Shown: positions 1-6,596 of the stretch, piece after piece | Numbering within the stretch: position 1 is the stretch's first letter | How the letters are laid out: each line of letters opens with the position of its first letter | DNA from: Bacillota bacterium | Lineage (GTDB): Bacteria > Bacillota > Clostridia > Peptostreptococcales > Anaerovoracaceae | NCBI GenBank assembly: GCA_016302925.1 | Contig: JAEDMR010000100.1 | Span: 1 to 7,136, forward strand | Reading direction: 5' to 3' | DNA: 7,136 bases | The notes under the pieces: model-generated | Told to the model about the DNA's origin: nothing | Seen by the model: only the letters and a program-made list of their open reading frames with translations | Database searches by the model: none | Position numbers and translations under genes: made by a program

Positions 1-870
1 TGGTGCTGGCTTCTCTCGTTCTGACAGGTTACCACGATATTGGTGGGCAGATGGGTGATCCGGATCGCGGAATCCGTCTTGTTTACGTGCTGCCCGCCGG
101 CGCCGCTGCTTCGGTACGTGTCAATGCGCAGGTCTTCCGGATCGATGTCTACATGGATTTCATCATCCAGTTCCGGCGTCACTTCCAGCATGGCAAACGA
201 CGTCTGCCGCTTTCCTGCCGCATTGAACGGCGAGATCCGCACCAGACGGTGCACCCCTTTCTCATTTTTCAGATACCCGTAGGCATTGTCTCCTTCTGCC
301 AGGAAGGTGGCACTCTTGATGCCGGCTTCTGTGTCATCCTGCAAATCCAGCATCTTTACTGTATATCCCTTCTTATCACACCAGCGAGTGTACATTCGCA
401 GCAGCATTTCCGCCCAGTCCATGGCGTCCACGCCGCCGGTTCCCGCATGGATGGAAACGATGGCATTGCAGTGATCGTATTTTCCCGTCAGCAGGGTCCG
501 CAGCCGCATCTCTTCCAGATGTTCCTTGAAGCTTGCGAAGAGTTCCTCGATTTCTTCGGTCATGACCGCCAGTTCCTCCTGGCCGGCGCCGCCCTCTTCT
601 TCCATCTCCGCCAGCTCAATCAGCTCGCTCACATCATTCAGGCTCTTCTCCAGGCCTTCATACTCGGCCAGGGTATCTTCCATATTCTTCTTTTCGCGCA
701 TGACCTTCTGCGCGTATTCTAAATTGTTCCAGAAATCCTCCTGCTCGATCTCCCGGCTGGTTCTCTCTAATTCGGCTCGCAGTTTCGCCAGGTCAAAGAG
801 AGTCACCGACTTCCGTCAGAATGGGCCGCAGGGCCGGAATTTCGGTTTTGATCGCATCTAACTGAATCAT
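1..870 (-). CDS. prfB: Peptide chain release factor 2 (RF2), 3' end outside window, programmed +1 frameshift
   Basis: RF2 recognises UGA and UAA stop codons in the ribosomal A site and triggers hydrolysis of peptidyl-tRNA. Reading starts at ATG 870-868 (MIQLDAIKTEIPALR), with AAAGGAG at 887-881, 10 nt upstream. After 25 codons an in-frame TGA (795-793) interrupts the frame; a +1 shift at CTT TGA C restores an open frame (LDLAKLRAELERTSREIEQ) that stays open to the left edge. About 289 residues are visible of a usual 365 or so. The family block HAGTGG lies at residues 141-146. The stop-codon-reading tripeptide SPF (213-215, positions 233-225) identifies RF2 rather than RF1. The catalytic GGQ is at 258-260 (positions 98-90), followed by a typical RF2 stretch, ITHLPTNIVV. 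An in-frame ATG at 879-877 exists but lies only 1 nt from the Shine-Dalgarno sequence, so 870 is preferred. No sign of decay. The identification is secure. Confidence 0.97.
792..807 (-). promoter_or_regulatory. prfB programmed +1 ribosomal frameshift site (autoregulation of RF2)
   Basis: Read on the minus strand, codon 25 CTT (798-796) is followed by TGA (795-793) and then C, giving the universal RF2 slip sequence CTTTGAC. Dropping the T at 795 makes GAC the next codon and joins the two halves of RF2. In known prfB genes, low RF2 slows termination at this UGA and so favours the shift, a negative feedback loop. The usual stimulator is an AGGGGG-like Shine-Dalgarno element 3 nt before CTT. Here the best candidate is GGTGA (807-803), 4 nt before CTT, which would pair with a different part of the anti-Shine-Dalgarno sequence. 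Confidence 0.95.
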
Positions 871-950
871 ATTCCTCATGCTCCTTTCGAAATTCATAGT
901 GCAGCGGCTGCCCTGCCTCACGACAGGGTCTCAGCATGCGCTAACACTTT

Positions 951-979
951 ATTTTAACACAAAACCCGGCGTTCGTAAA
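951..979 (-). promoter_or_regulatory. Candidate sigma-A-type promoter for prfB
   Basis: On the minus strand TTTACG (979-974, four of six matches to TTGACA) is separated by 17 bp from TAAAAT (956-951, five of six matches to TATAAT). Transcription would start near 944, leaving a leader of about 74 nt with a weak 5-bp stem (928-924 with 915-911). The -35 half lies in the loop of the hairpin that follows nrdJ, so promoter and terminator share DNA. This is pattern matching only. Confidence 0.45.
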
Positions 980-989
980 CAGCCGGGTT
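961..989 (-). terminator. Terminator-like hairpin downstream of nrdJ
   Basis: A perfect 8-bp stem (AACCCGGC 963-970 with GCCGGGTT 982-989, 11-nt loop) lies 26 nt past the nrdJ stop. On the minus strand it is followed by TT and then GTGTTAAAAT, so the T-run is only four bases long, two of them in the stem. It is a plausible but imperfect intrinsic terminator; some read-through into prfB is possible. Confidence 0.6.
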
Positions 990-1015
990 ATTCGAAGAAT
1001 CTTCACTTTATGACA

Positions 1016-3322
1016 TCAGCCGCATTTGGAAAATCCGCAGTTTCTGCAGATGACGCAGCCGCCTTCATGCTCCACCACGCTGCCGCATTCCGGACAGGCA
1101 TGGATTTCACTGGCCGAAGACGGAACCTCTGCAGCCTGTACCGGCAGCTTCTTTTCCGGTTTCACCATCGGTGCAGCCGGTTCCTTCGGCTGGTCTTCAA
1201 TCAGTCTGGATACTTTCATCACCACTTTCGCGATGGCGTCCGGGCAGGATGTGCAGTTCATGCCCTGCTGGCGGATGGTGGACGGACAGCGGATGCCCTT
1301 CAGCTGATCATAGACCTCGTTGATGGAAATGCCGCTGCGCAGGGCCACGGAAACCAGACGGGCCGTCGCTTCGCTCTGGCTCGGGCAGCCGCCGGCCTTT
1401 CCGGTACTGGTGAATACTTCACAGATGCCGTTCTCATCATAATTTACAGTCACATACAGACTGCCGCAGCCGATCTTCACCTTCTCCGTGAAGCCCCGGG
1501 TCACATCCGGACGCGGACGCGGCTCGATATGGCCATAACCCGGCAGGTCTGCTGTCCACTGCGGGCTCTGCGGCGCTCCGGCACCGGCGTTTTCGCTTTC
1601 ATGGTTCACCTGTCCGATATTCAGCACCTGCTCTTCGCGGCTGCCGTCACGGTAGATGGTCACGCCCTTGCATCCTTCTTTATATGCCAGCATATAGACG
1701 TCCCGCACATCGCTGCGGGTAGCTTCCTTCGGGAAGTTGACCGTCTTCGATACAGCATTGTCCGTATGCCGCTGGAAGGCAGCCTGCATGCGGATATGAT
1801 CAACAGGTTCGATATCGTGAGCACAGACAAACACACGACGCACTTCTTCCGGAATATCCTCGACGTGAGCAATGGTTCCTTCTTTGACGATTTTGCGAAG
1901 AATGCGGTCGTTATATAACCCCAGCTCCTTCAGCTTTTCCGTCAGCACCGGGTTCACTTCAATCATTTCCGTGCCATCCATGATATTGCGGATAAACGCA
2001 TAGGCAAAGACAGGTTCCACGCCAGAGGAACAGCCTGCGATGATGGACAGGGTTCCGGTCGGCGCGATGGTGGTCACGGTAGCATTTCGCATTGCCACGC
2101 CATCCTTCATGGTGCTGACCGTAAACAATGGGAAGGTGCCGCGCTTCTTCGCCAGCTTCGCACTGGCGGCATGTCCCGTATTTTCGATATATCCCATGAC
2201 CCGTTCTGCCAGCGCTGCAGCCTCTGCCGAATTGTACGGAATACCCAGCATCAGCAGTGCATCGGCCCAGCCCATGACACCCAGACCGATCTTTCGGGAA
2301 GCACGGGTGGTTTCTGCGATCTTATCCAGCGGGTAGTTGTTCACATCGATGACATTGTCCAGGAAGTGCACGGCCGTTTCCACGGTTTCTCCCAGCAGCC
2401 GGAAGTCAAATTCATAGCCGATCAGTGTCTTTCGGAGCATTTTCACCAGATTGATGGAGCCCAGATTGCAGCTTTCATACGGCAGCAGCGGCTGCTCACC
2501 GCACGGGTTGGTGCTTTCGATCTCGCCCATGGTCGGGATCACATTATCCCGGTTCAGACGATCCAGGAAGATGATGCCCGGCTCTCCGTTTTTCCAGGCA
2601 TGGTCCACGATCATATCGAAGACCTTCTCCGCACTGAGATGGCCGACGGCCTGCTTGGTCTTCGGATCGATCAGGTCGTAATCGCTGTGGCCCTCTACCG
2701 CCTCCATAAAGGCCTCAGTAATGCCCACGCTGATATTGAAATTGGTGATTTCCTTATTGTCTGCCTTGCAGTTGATGAACTCCAGAATGTCCGGATGATC
2801 AATCCGCAAAACCCCCATATTTGCGCCTCTTCTGGTGCCTCCCTGCTTCACGGCCTCCGTGGCCGCATTGAACACTTTCATAAAGCTGATGGGACCGCTT
2901 GCCACACCGCCGGTACTGCGCACTGCCGAACCGCTCTGCCGCAGCCGGGAAAAAGAAAAGCCGGTGCCGCCGCCGGATTTATGAATCAGCGCTGCATTCT
3001 TCACGGAGTCAAAGATTCCTTCCATGCTGTCTTCCACCGGCAGCACGAAGCAGGCAGAAAGCTGTCCCAGCACCCGACCGGCATTCATCAGTGTCGGCGA
3101 ATTGGGCAGGAACCGCAGTTCCGTCATCATTTCATAAAAATCGTCACTGAGCTTCTTTATATCTGCCGTATTATCATAGTTGGTATCGGCAGATGCGATG
3201 GTGTCCGCCACCCTGCGAAACATGTCCTCCACCGTTTCCGTAAGCACTCCGTTTTCATCCTTGGCCAGATACCGCTTTTCCAGCACGGTCATGGCGTTTT
3301 TGCTGATCTCTCCCACCGGCAT
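1016..3322 (-). CDS. nrdJ: Adenosylcobalamin-dependent class II ribonucleotide reductase
   Basis: A 768-residue cytoplasmic enzyme that reduces ribonucleotides to deoxyribonucleotides, generating its thiyl radical from coenzyme B12, so it needs no oxygen and no NrdB-type partner. The radical-site motif NPCGEQPLLPYESC is at 272-285, with the radical cysteine C274, its partner residues N272 and E276, and C285, which pairs with C91 (LSACFVLPV) as the substrate-reducing dithiol; this is the spacing known from Thermotoga NrdJ. A phosphate/barrel motif TIAPTGTLSIIAG is at 418-430. Residues about 612-707 form the TSCPD domain typical of these enzymes (literal TSCPD at 691-695). The tail from 743 carries cysteine pairs CPEC, CVIC and CRNC plus a terminal C767, the swinging redox/zinc-ribbon tail. 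Length and ends are normal. Start ATG 3322-3320 is supported by AGGAGG about 7 nt upstream. An NrdR box in the promoter suggests repression when dNTP levels are high. Identification is secure; substrate level (diphosphate or triphosphate) is inferred from family. Confidence 0.97.
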   Translation of the reverse strand: MPVGEISKNAMTVLEKRYLAKDENGVLTETVEDMFRRVADTIASADTNYDNTADIKKLSDDFYEMMTELRFLPNSPTLMNAGRVLGQLSACFVLPVEDSMEGIFDSVKNAALIHKSGGGTGFSFSRLRQSGSAVRSTGGVASGPISFMKVFNAATEAVKQGGTRRGANMGVLRIDHPDILEFINCKADNKEITNFNISVGITEAFMEAVEGHSDYDLIDPKTKQAVGHLSAEKVFDMIVDHAWKNGEPGIIFLDRLNRDNVIPTMGEIESTNPCGEQPLLPYESCNLGSINLVKMLRKTLIGYEFDFRLLGETVETAVHFLDNVIDVNNYPLDKIAETTRASRKIGLGVMGWADALLMLGIPYNSAEAAALAERVMGYIENTGHAASAKLAKKRGTFPLFTVSTMKDGVAMRNATVTTIAPTGTLSIIAGCSSGVEPVFAYAFIRNIMDGTEMIEVNPVLTEKLKELGLYNDRILRKIVKEGTIAHVEDIPEEVRRVFVCAHDIEPVDHIRMQAAFQRHTDNAVSKTVNFPKEATRSDVRDVYMLAYKEGCKGVTIYRDGSREEQVLNIGQVNHESENAGAGAPQSPQWTADLPGYGHIEPRPRPDVTRGFTEKVKIGCGSLYVTVNYDENGICEVFTSTGKAGGCPSQSEATARLVSVALRSGISINEVYDQLKGIRCPSTIRQQGMNCTSCPDAIAKVVMKVSRLIEDQPKEPAAPMVKPEKKLPVQAAEVPSSASEIHACPECGSVVEHEGGCVICRNCGFSKCG

Positions 3323-3356
3323 GGTCTTCCTCCTTTTATTTTCAGAAACAATTTAT

Positions 3357-3372
3357 ACAATATCTTTTGTAA
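3357..3372. promoter_or_regulatory. Possible second, weaker NrdR box
   Basis: ACAATATCTTTTGTAA matches the NrdR consensus at about 11 of 16 positions. It starts 30 bp from the strong box, close to the roughly three helical turns (31-32 bp) usual for paired NrdR boxes, and covers the predicted nrdJ transcript start. The right half is poor, so this call rests mainly on spacing. Confidence 0.45.
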
Positions 3373-3380
3373 CAGAAGAT

Positions 3381-3409
3381 ATTATATCACTACATATAGT
3401 GGTCTGCAA
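3381..3409 (-). promoter_or_regulatory. nrdJ promoter with extended -10
   Basis: On the minus strand TTGCAG (3409-3404) is followed after 17 bp by a perfect TATAAT (3386-3381). TG stands one base before it, making an extended -10 that can compensate for the weak -35. The expected transcript start is near 3374, about 50 nt before the nrdJ ATG. The whole spacer is filled by the NrdR box. Confidence 0.75.
3387..3402. promoter_or_regulatory. NrdR box (strong), operator of nrdJ
   Basis: TCACTACATATAGTGG matches the published NrdR box consensus ACACWATATATWGTGT at 13 of 16 positions and is a near-perfect palindrome (CACTA, four central bases, TAGTG). It lies between the -35 and -10 elements of the nrdJ promoter, where bound NrdR, the nucleotide-sensing repressor of ribonucleotide reductase genes, would block RNA polymerase. 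The nrdR gene itself is not in the window. Confidence 0.85.
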
Positions 3410-3428
3410 GGAGGGTGGACAAAAAAAC

Positions 3429-3481
3429 ATGCCCGATACAGTCCCTGTCGTGAAACGAATAAAACGCTTTTTTTCGGGCAT
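3429..3481. repeat. Inverted repeat with T7 tract between nrdJ and the transporter gene
   Basis: ATGCCCGA (3429-3436) and TCGGGCAT (3474-3481) form a perfect 8-bp stem around a 37-nt loop that can itself form a small ACAG/CTGT hairpin (3438-3448). On the minus strand the stem is followed, after one G, by seven T's (3427-3421), as in an intrinsic terminator. It could shield the nrdJ promoter from antisense transcription coming out of the transporter gene. On the plus strand it would fold in the leader of the transporter. Which role applies cannot be decided from the sequence. No convincing promoter for the transporter was found in 3403-3530. Confidence 0.45.
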
Positions 3482-3530
3482 ACTATCCCCCATACAGTTT
3501 ACTGAATGCATTTACTTATGGAGGTTTCTT

Positions 3531-5042
3531 ATGAATGATTCCAATCACAACGGCGGCCCGGTGCAGGACGGTCCATTGAAGGATAGCCCGCAGATTCCGC
3601 AGGACGAGTCCCTCAGCTTCACGAAACTCACCGCCATGATCATCGGCTCCACCATCGGCGGCGGCATCTTCACCACCGCAGGAGACATGGCAGCCAGCGG
3701 CGCACACACCGGCAGCGTCCTCATCGGCTGGGCCATCTGCGGCATCGGCATGTTCGGCCTGATGATGTGCTTCTTTGGCCTCAATCGGGTAAGGCCAGAC
3801 CTGACCAACGGCGTCTACAGCTACGCCCGGGAAGGCTTCGGCGAGTTTGTCGGCTTCAACTCCGCCTGGGGCTACTGGGTCAGCGCCCTGCTCTGCAACG
3901 TATCCTACACCACGCTTCTTTTCGGTGCCCTGGGCTACTTCTTCCCAGTCTTCGGAAACGGCAGCAACCTGACTTCCGTAATCTGTGCCTCCATCCTCAT
4001 CTGGCTCATCAACTGGCTGGTTCTGCGGGGCGTGAAAGAAGCCGCATTCCTGAATATTATCACCACCATCAGCAAAATGATTCCGATCCTGGTCTTCATC
4101 GTGGCGGTGATTTTCGTCCGCGCCTTTGATCCGGACATTTTCATGGACAACTTCTGGGGAAATGACACCGCCAGCGCCAATCAGACACTGGGTCTTCCTC
4201 TTGCCGATCAGGTGAAAGCCACCACATCTGCCACTGTCTGGTCCTTTATCGGCGTGGAAGGTGCCGTGGTCCTCTCCGGCCGCGCCCGCCGCACCAGCGA
4301 TGTGGGTAAAGCCTCCCTCACCGGTTTCCTCGGCATTCTGGCCATCTATGTCATGGTGGCGGTCCTCAGCATGGGCGTCATGACTACTCGGGAGCTGGCT
4401 GCACTGCCGAATCCGCAGATGGCATCCATTCTGCAGGTCGCCATTGGTCCGTGGGGTGCCTGGCTGGTGAACCTCGGGGTGATACTGTCCCTGGCCGGTG
4501 CACTGCTGGGATGGACCATTCTGGCCGCCGACTGCCCGTACTCCGCTGCCCAGCAGGGGGTTTTCATGAAGGCCTTCGCCCGTTCCAACGATGTCGGTTC
4601 TCCGTCCTTCTCCCTGTTCCTGACCAACGGACTGGTGCAGCTGTTCCTCATTGTCAGCCTCTTCAGCGACTCCACCTATCAGGTGTTCTACTACATGAGT
4701 GCCACCATGATCATGGTGCCGTATCTGCTCAGCGCCCTGTACTATCTGAAGGTGGTGATTACTTCCGCCCGTGCCGGCACTCCGCAAAATCTGTCCGCCT
4801 GGCTCTTTGCCATCGTCGGCAGTATCTACGGTTTCTGGATGCTGTATTCCACCGGGTCCGACCAGCTTCTGATATCCTCCATTCTCTATGCGCCGGGGAT
4901 CCTGATCTTCGCTCTGGGCAAACAGGAGCGCCATGAACCCACCTTCCGTTTCCGGTACGAGAGCTTCCTTGCTACCGCCCTGGTGGTCCTGGCGATGCTG
5001 TCGCTCTACCTCATTTTCAACGGAACGCTGAAGCCGTTCTAA
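3531..5042 (+). CDS. ArcD-like basic amino acid antiporter, APC superfamily (arginine/ornithine or lysine type)
   Basis: A 503-residue inner-membrane transporter, very hydrophobic, with about 12 membrane segments. After a polar tail of about 30 residues, TM1 carries the broken-helix motif IIGSTIGGGIF (37-47), which in this fold binds the backbone of the amino acid substrate. TM3 is marked by GFNSAWGYWVSALLCNVSY (108-126). TM6 contains VWSFIGVEGA (236-245), in which W237 lines up with the gating tryptophan of AdiC. The stretch VAIGPWGAWLVNLGVILSLAGA (303-324 approx.) also matches the arginine/ornithine antiporter ArcD. The family exchanges cationic amino acids for their decarboxylation or deimination products. 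Start ATG 3531 is chosen because GGAGG lies 6 nt before it. The gene stands alone: no arginine deiminase or decarboxylase gene is in the window, so the exact substrate stays open. A hairpin at 5062-5100 ends the unit. Family certain, specificity uncertain. Confidence 0.9.
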   Translation: MNDSNHNGGPVQDGPLKDSPQIPQDESLSFTKLTAMIIGSTIGGGIFTTAGDMAASGAHTGSVLIGWAICGIGMFGLMMCFFGLNRVRPDLTNGVYSYAREGFGEFVGFNSAWGYWVSALLCNVSYTTLLFGALGYFFPVFGNGSNLTSVICASILIWLINWLVLRGVKEAAFLNIITTISKMIPILVFIVAVIFVRAFDPDIFMDNFWGNDTASANQTLGLPLADQVKATTSATVWSFIGVEGAVVLSGRARRTSDVGKASLTGFLGILAIYVMVAVLSMGVMTTRELAALPNPQMASILQVAIGPWGAWLVNLGVILSLAGALLGWTILAADCPYSAAQQGVFMKAFARSNDVGSPSFSLFLTNGLVQLFLIVSLFSDSTYQVFYYMSATMIMVPYLLSALYYLKVVITSARAGTPQNLSAWLFAIVGSIYGFWMLYSTGSDQLLISSILYAPGILIFALGKQERHEPTFRFRYESFLATALVVLAMLSLYLIFNGTLKPF

Positions 5043-5061
5043 TTAAAAAACTGCACTATAA

Positions 5062-5100
5062 AATCCCCGGAGACGGATTTACATCCATTTCACGGGGATT
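5062..5100. terminator. Bidirectional terminator-like hairpin between convergent units
   Basis: AATCCCCG (5062-5069) pairs with CGGGGATT (5093-5100) in a perfect 8-bp stem; the loop holds a second small stem, GGAT with ATCC. It begins 20 nt after the transporter stop. On the plus strand it is followed by CTTATTTCCTATATT; on the minus strand by TTTTATAGTGCAGTTTTTT, the better T-rich tail. It would end the transporter transcript and anything arriving from the right. Confidence 0.7.
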
Positions 5101-5127
5101 CTTATTTCCTATATTGCGGCTGCCGTT

Positions 5128-5268
5128 TTACAGCCATTTTTCATCGATTTCTTTCTTCAGTTCACAGAACAGAGGGTAAAACTCCTCTTTCGCCCTTTTC
5201 ACGGTTCCACGTGCAATTTCCTGGTTATAGGAATGTGCCACATTGTTCCGTTCCTGCAATGCACGGAT
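5128..5268 (-). pseudogene. C-terminal remnant of an HI0074-family (HEPN) nucleotidyltransferase substrate-binding protein
   Basis: The last 46 codons of an open frame read IRALQERNNVAHSYN (codons 5268-5224) and end in FYPLFCELKKEIDEKWL before TAA 5130-5128. This resembles the C-terminal third of HI0074-type proteins, the HEPN partners of minimal nucleotidyltransferases (MNT-HEPN toxin-antitoxin pairs); RNNVAH (5250-5233) fits the Rx4H signature of HEPN domains. The family is normally about 130-150 residues, but the helices that should precede this motif are absent. The frame is open further upstream, yet its translation is not family-like and no start with a ribosome binding site stands before the conserved part. 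No nucleotidyltransferase gene is nearby. GC is about 45%, well below the flanking genes. Best read as a decayed end of a transferred gene; a small expressed protein from ATG 5313 or 5460 cannot be excluded. Confidence 0.6.
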
Positions 5269-5466
5269 TCTCTTACCTCCACATCCAAAAGCGTTCACCC
5301 GCCAAGGAGACATGGGAGCAATGTTGTATGAATTCGGGAATTTCAGGATTCCATACAACCTCAGTTTAAGCAATGGCTGATTTGCGCATATGCCTATTTT
5401 CGCAGGGTTTAATTCGCGCAGGCAATGATACTGACCAAAATCCGTGCTGCCATTTTTCATTCGAAG
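5269..5466. other. Low-GC stretch without a recognisable gene; possible dispersed repeat
   Basis: GC content is about 44% here against 58-60% in the M42-like genes. No start with a ribosome binding site and no known domain was seen on either strand. GTTGTATG (5323-5330) and CATACAAC (5352-5359) form a perfect 8-bp inverted repeat with a 21-nt loop that contains a further short stem. The stretch abuts the truncated HEPN gene, as expected for an inserted repeat or a deletion scar. No terminal repeats or target-site duplication were identified. Confidence 0.35.
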
Positions 5467-5524
5467 GAAAGAGGGACGCCGCTCTAACGGATATTTTCCG
5501 ATAATGCGACATCCGCCCTCTTTC
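5467..5524 (-). terminator. Terminator-like inverted repeat behind the M42-like operon
   Basis: GAAAGAGGG (5467-5475) and CCCTCTTTC (5516-5524) form a perfect 9-bp stem, 20 nt past the stop of the M42-like gene. The 40-nt loop contains CGGA/TCCG (TATTT loop), so the structure is branched. Reading on the minus strand, the T-rich part is the right arm itself (CCCTCTTTCCTTCG), so it is not a textbook terminator. It could instead be the edge of the low-GC element to its left. Confidence 0.4.
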
Positions 5525-5543
5525 GTCAAGATCTGTTTTTCTA

Positions 5544-6596
5544 TTATTCCAGCCTGCACAGTGCCGCCAGCACCTGGCCGCACCGGCTCACTTCGTCCAT
5601 GCTGTAGACTGCTTCAAATGGTCCGGCATTTCGTACCGGTACGCCCAGCCAGCCGACACCCGGTCGGCTTCCGGCGGACATGGCTTCGATGGCGCCGCTC
5701 ATGTCCCGGTTCCGAGCTTCTCCCTGCCAAGCGATTCCGGCCTGCTCTGCAGCCCGGATCAGCCGACGGCAGGTTTCCTCGTCACTGGCCTGCAGCTTTT
5801 CACGGAAACGGATGACAGGACCGGCACCAATTTCCACATCCACAGGATGTTTTTCTTCCGAAGGACTCTCTTCCGCTTCACGACTTCCATATTCTCCCGC
5901 TGCCGCAGCGGCCTCTGCACCGCCGCAAAGGATACAGGTTTCCGGCGATATCCGTTTCACCGCTGCCCGCAGCCCCATTCGTCCAGGCTGATGCTGCGCC
6001 AGAAATACGAAGGTCACCGCTTCAGCCGCGGCATCCTTCTGCAGCCGTTCCATGGCATCCAGCACCGCCAGGCAGCCTGCCAGATTCGCTCCATACGGTG
6101 TCTGAACCAGATCCTGTTCCAATTCTTTTATCTCGCTGTCCAGAACTGCCGCATCCCCGGTCCGTACTGCAGATTCCTGGAGCTGGATATACAGTTCTTC
6201 CGGCTTCACGTCTTTTTTCTCGTCTTTTTTCTCTTCTGCATCTCCTTCACAGGCATCGCTGCGGATTACACCTCGCAGACCGTTTTCAAACCGTACCGGC
6301 TGGTCCACCAGCTTTTCCGGCTTTTCGAAGGATCCGATGGTCTGAAACCTTATCCTGCCTTCTGCAATATGCGTCGCCAGAAATCCTTTTATATCCATGG
6401 CAGCTGCAATCATCAACCCTCCGCCGGATACGGAGCCCCTGAAGCAGAACAGATTCCCCAGAACATCCCGCTGCACCGAGAAGCCGATGGATTCGGCGAA
6501 GTCTGCGATTACCGCTGCCTGGGGCGATTCGAAACCCGACGGCATCGCCGCAGCACAGAGAGCCTTCTGCAGACGCAGCATTTCACTGTTATTCAT
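5544..6596 (-). CDS. M42-family (glutamyl aminopeptidase/FrvX-like) protein, predicted catalytically inactive
   Basis: A 350-residue cytoplasmic protein of normal M42 length. M42 enzymes are two-metal aminopeptidases that assemble into hollow tetrahedral dodecamers. Family landmarks are all present: PSGFES (19-24), a LGNLF strand (46-50), DQPVRF then GVIRSD (98-114), EELYIQL (133-139) and GCLAVLDAM (174-182). The active site is gone. The usual AHMD motif reads AAMD (H to A66). The bridging-metal Asp of ALDDRxG is A170. QEEVG reads QHQPG (catalytic Glu to H202, ligand Glu to Q203). The next ligand Asp is G225, and the final His of RYxHSP is G325. Only D68 remains. The frame is intact, so this looks like a maintained pseudoenzyme rather than a decayed gene. 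Acidic stretches at about 117-136 and 236-250 are unusual. Start ATG 6596 overlaps the upstream stop by 8 nt (ATGAATAA). Two stops, TAA TAG, end it. Confidence 0.85.
   Translation of the reverse strand: MNNSEMLRLQKALCAAAMPSGFESPQAAVIADFAESIGFSVQRDVLGNLFCFRGSVSGGGLMIAAAMDIKGFLATHIAEGRIRFQTIGSFEKPEKLVDQPVRFENGLRGVIRSDACEGDAEEKKDEKKDVKPEELYIQLQESAVRTGDAAVLDSEIKELEQDLVQTPYGANLAGCLAVLDAMERLQKDAAAEAVTFVFLAQHQPGRMGLRAAVKRISPETCILCGGAEAAAAAGEYGSREAEESPSEEKHPVDVEIGAGPVIRFREKLQASDEETCRRLIRAAEQAGIAWQGEARNRDMSGAIEAMSAGSRPGVGWLGVPVRNAGPFEAVYSMDEVSRCGQVLAALCRLE

Noticed and set aside
3..722. 239-codon open frame on the plus strand in prfB
   Set aside because: The minus strand here encodes RF2 with SPF and GGQ motifs; the plus frame is its shadow.
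878..1918. 346-codon open frame on the plus strand opposite the 3' part of nrdJ
   Set aside because: Its translation has no family features and it overlaps the conserved TSCPD and cysteine-tail coding region of nrdJ.
2171..3505. 444-codon open frame on the plus strand opposite nrdJ
   Set aside because: It is antisense to a secure, highly conserved gene, has a His/Gln/Arg-rich composition with no domain, and lacks a ribosome binding site. High third-position GC commonly opens such frames.
3501..3516. AATGCATT palindrome before the transporter as an ArgR operator
   Set aside because: Spacing and flanks do not match the ArgR box (two half sites of the TGAAT type), so the resemblance is superficial.
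3429..3530. In-frame upstream ATG at 3429 that would add 34 residues to the transporter
   Set aside because: An AAGGAGG is present but 14 nt away, the added residues are not part of the family, and ATG 3531 has GGAGG at ideal spacing.
3323..3530. Cobalamin riboswitch upstream of B12-dependent nrdJ
   Set aside because: The predicted nrdJ leader is only about 50 nt and no B12-box-like sequence was seen in the intergenic region.
3516..4934. 472-codon open frame on the minus strand opposite the transporter
   Set aside because: The translation is rich in Gly, His, Asp and Glu with no recognisable motif, and the plus-strand transporter is clearly the real gene.
5269..5583. N-terminal two thirds of the 151-codon frame ending at 5128, read as protein
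   Set aside because: The start at 5583 lies inside the M42-like gene, no later ATG has a ribosome binding site, and the translation does not resemble HI0074-type or any other family I know.
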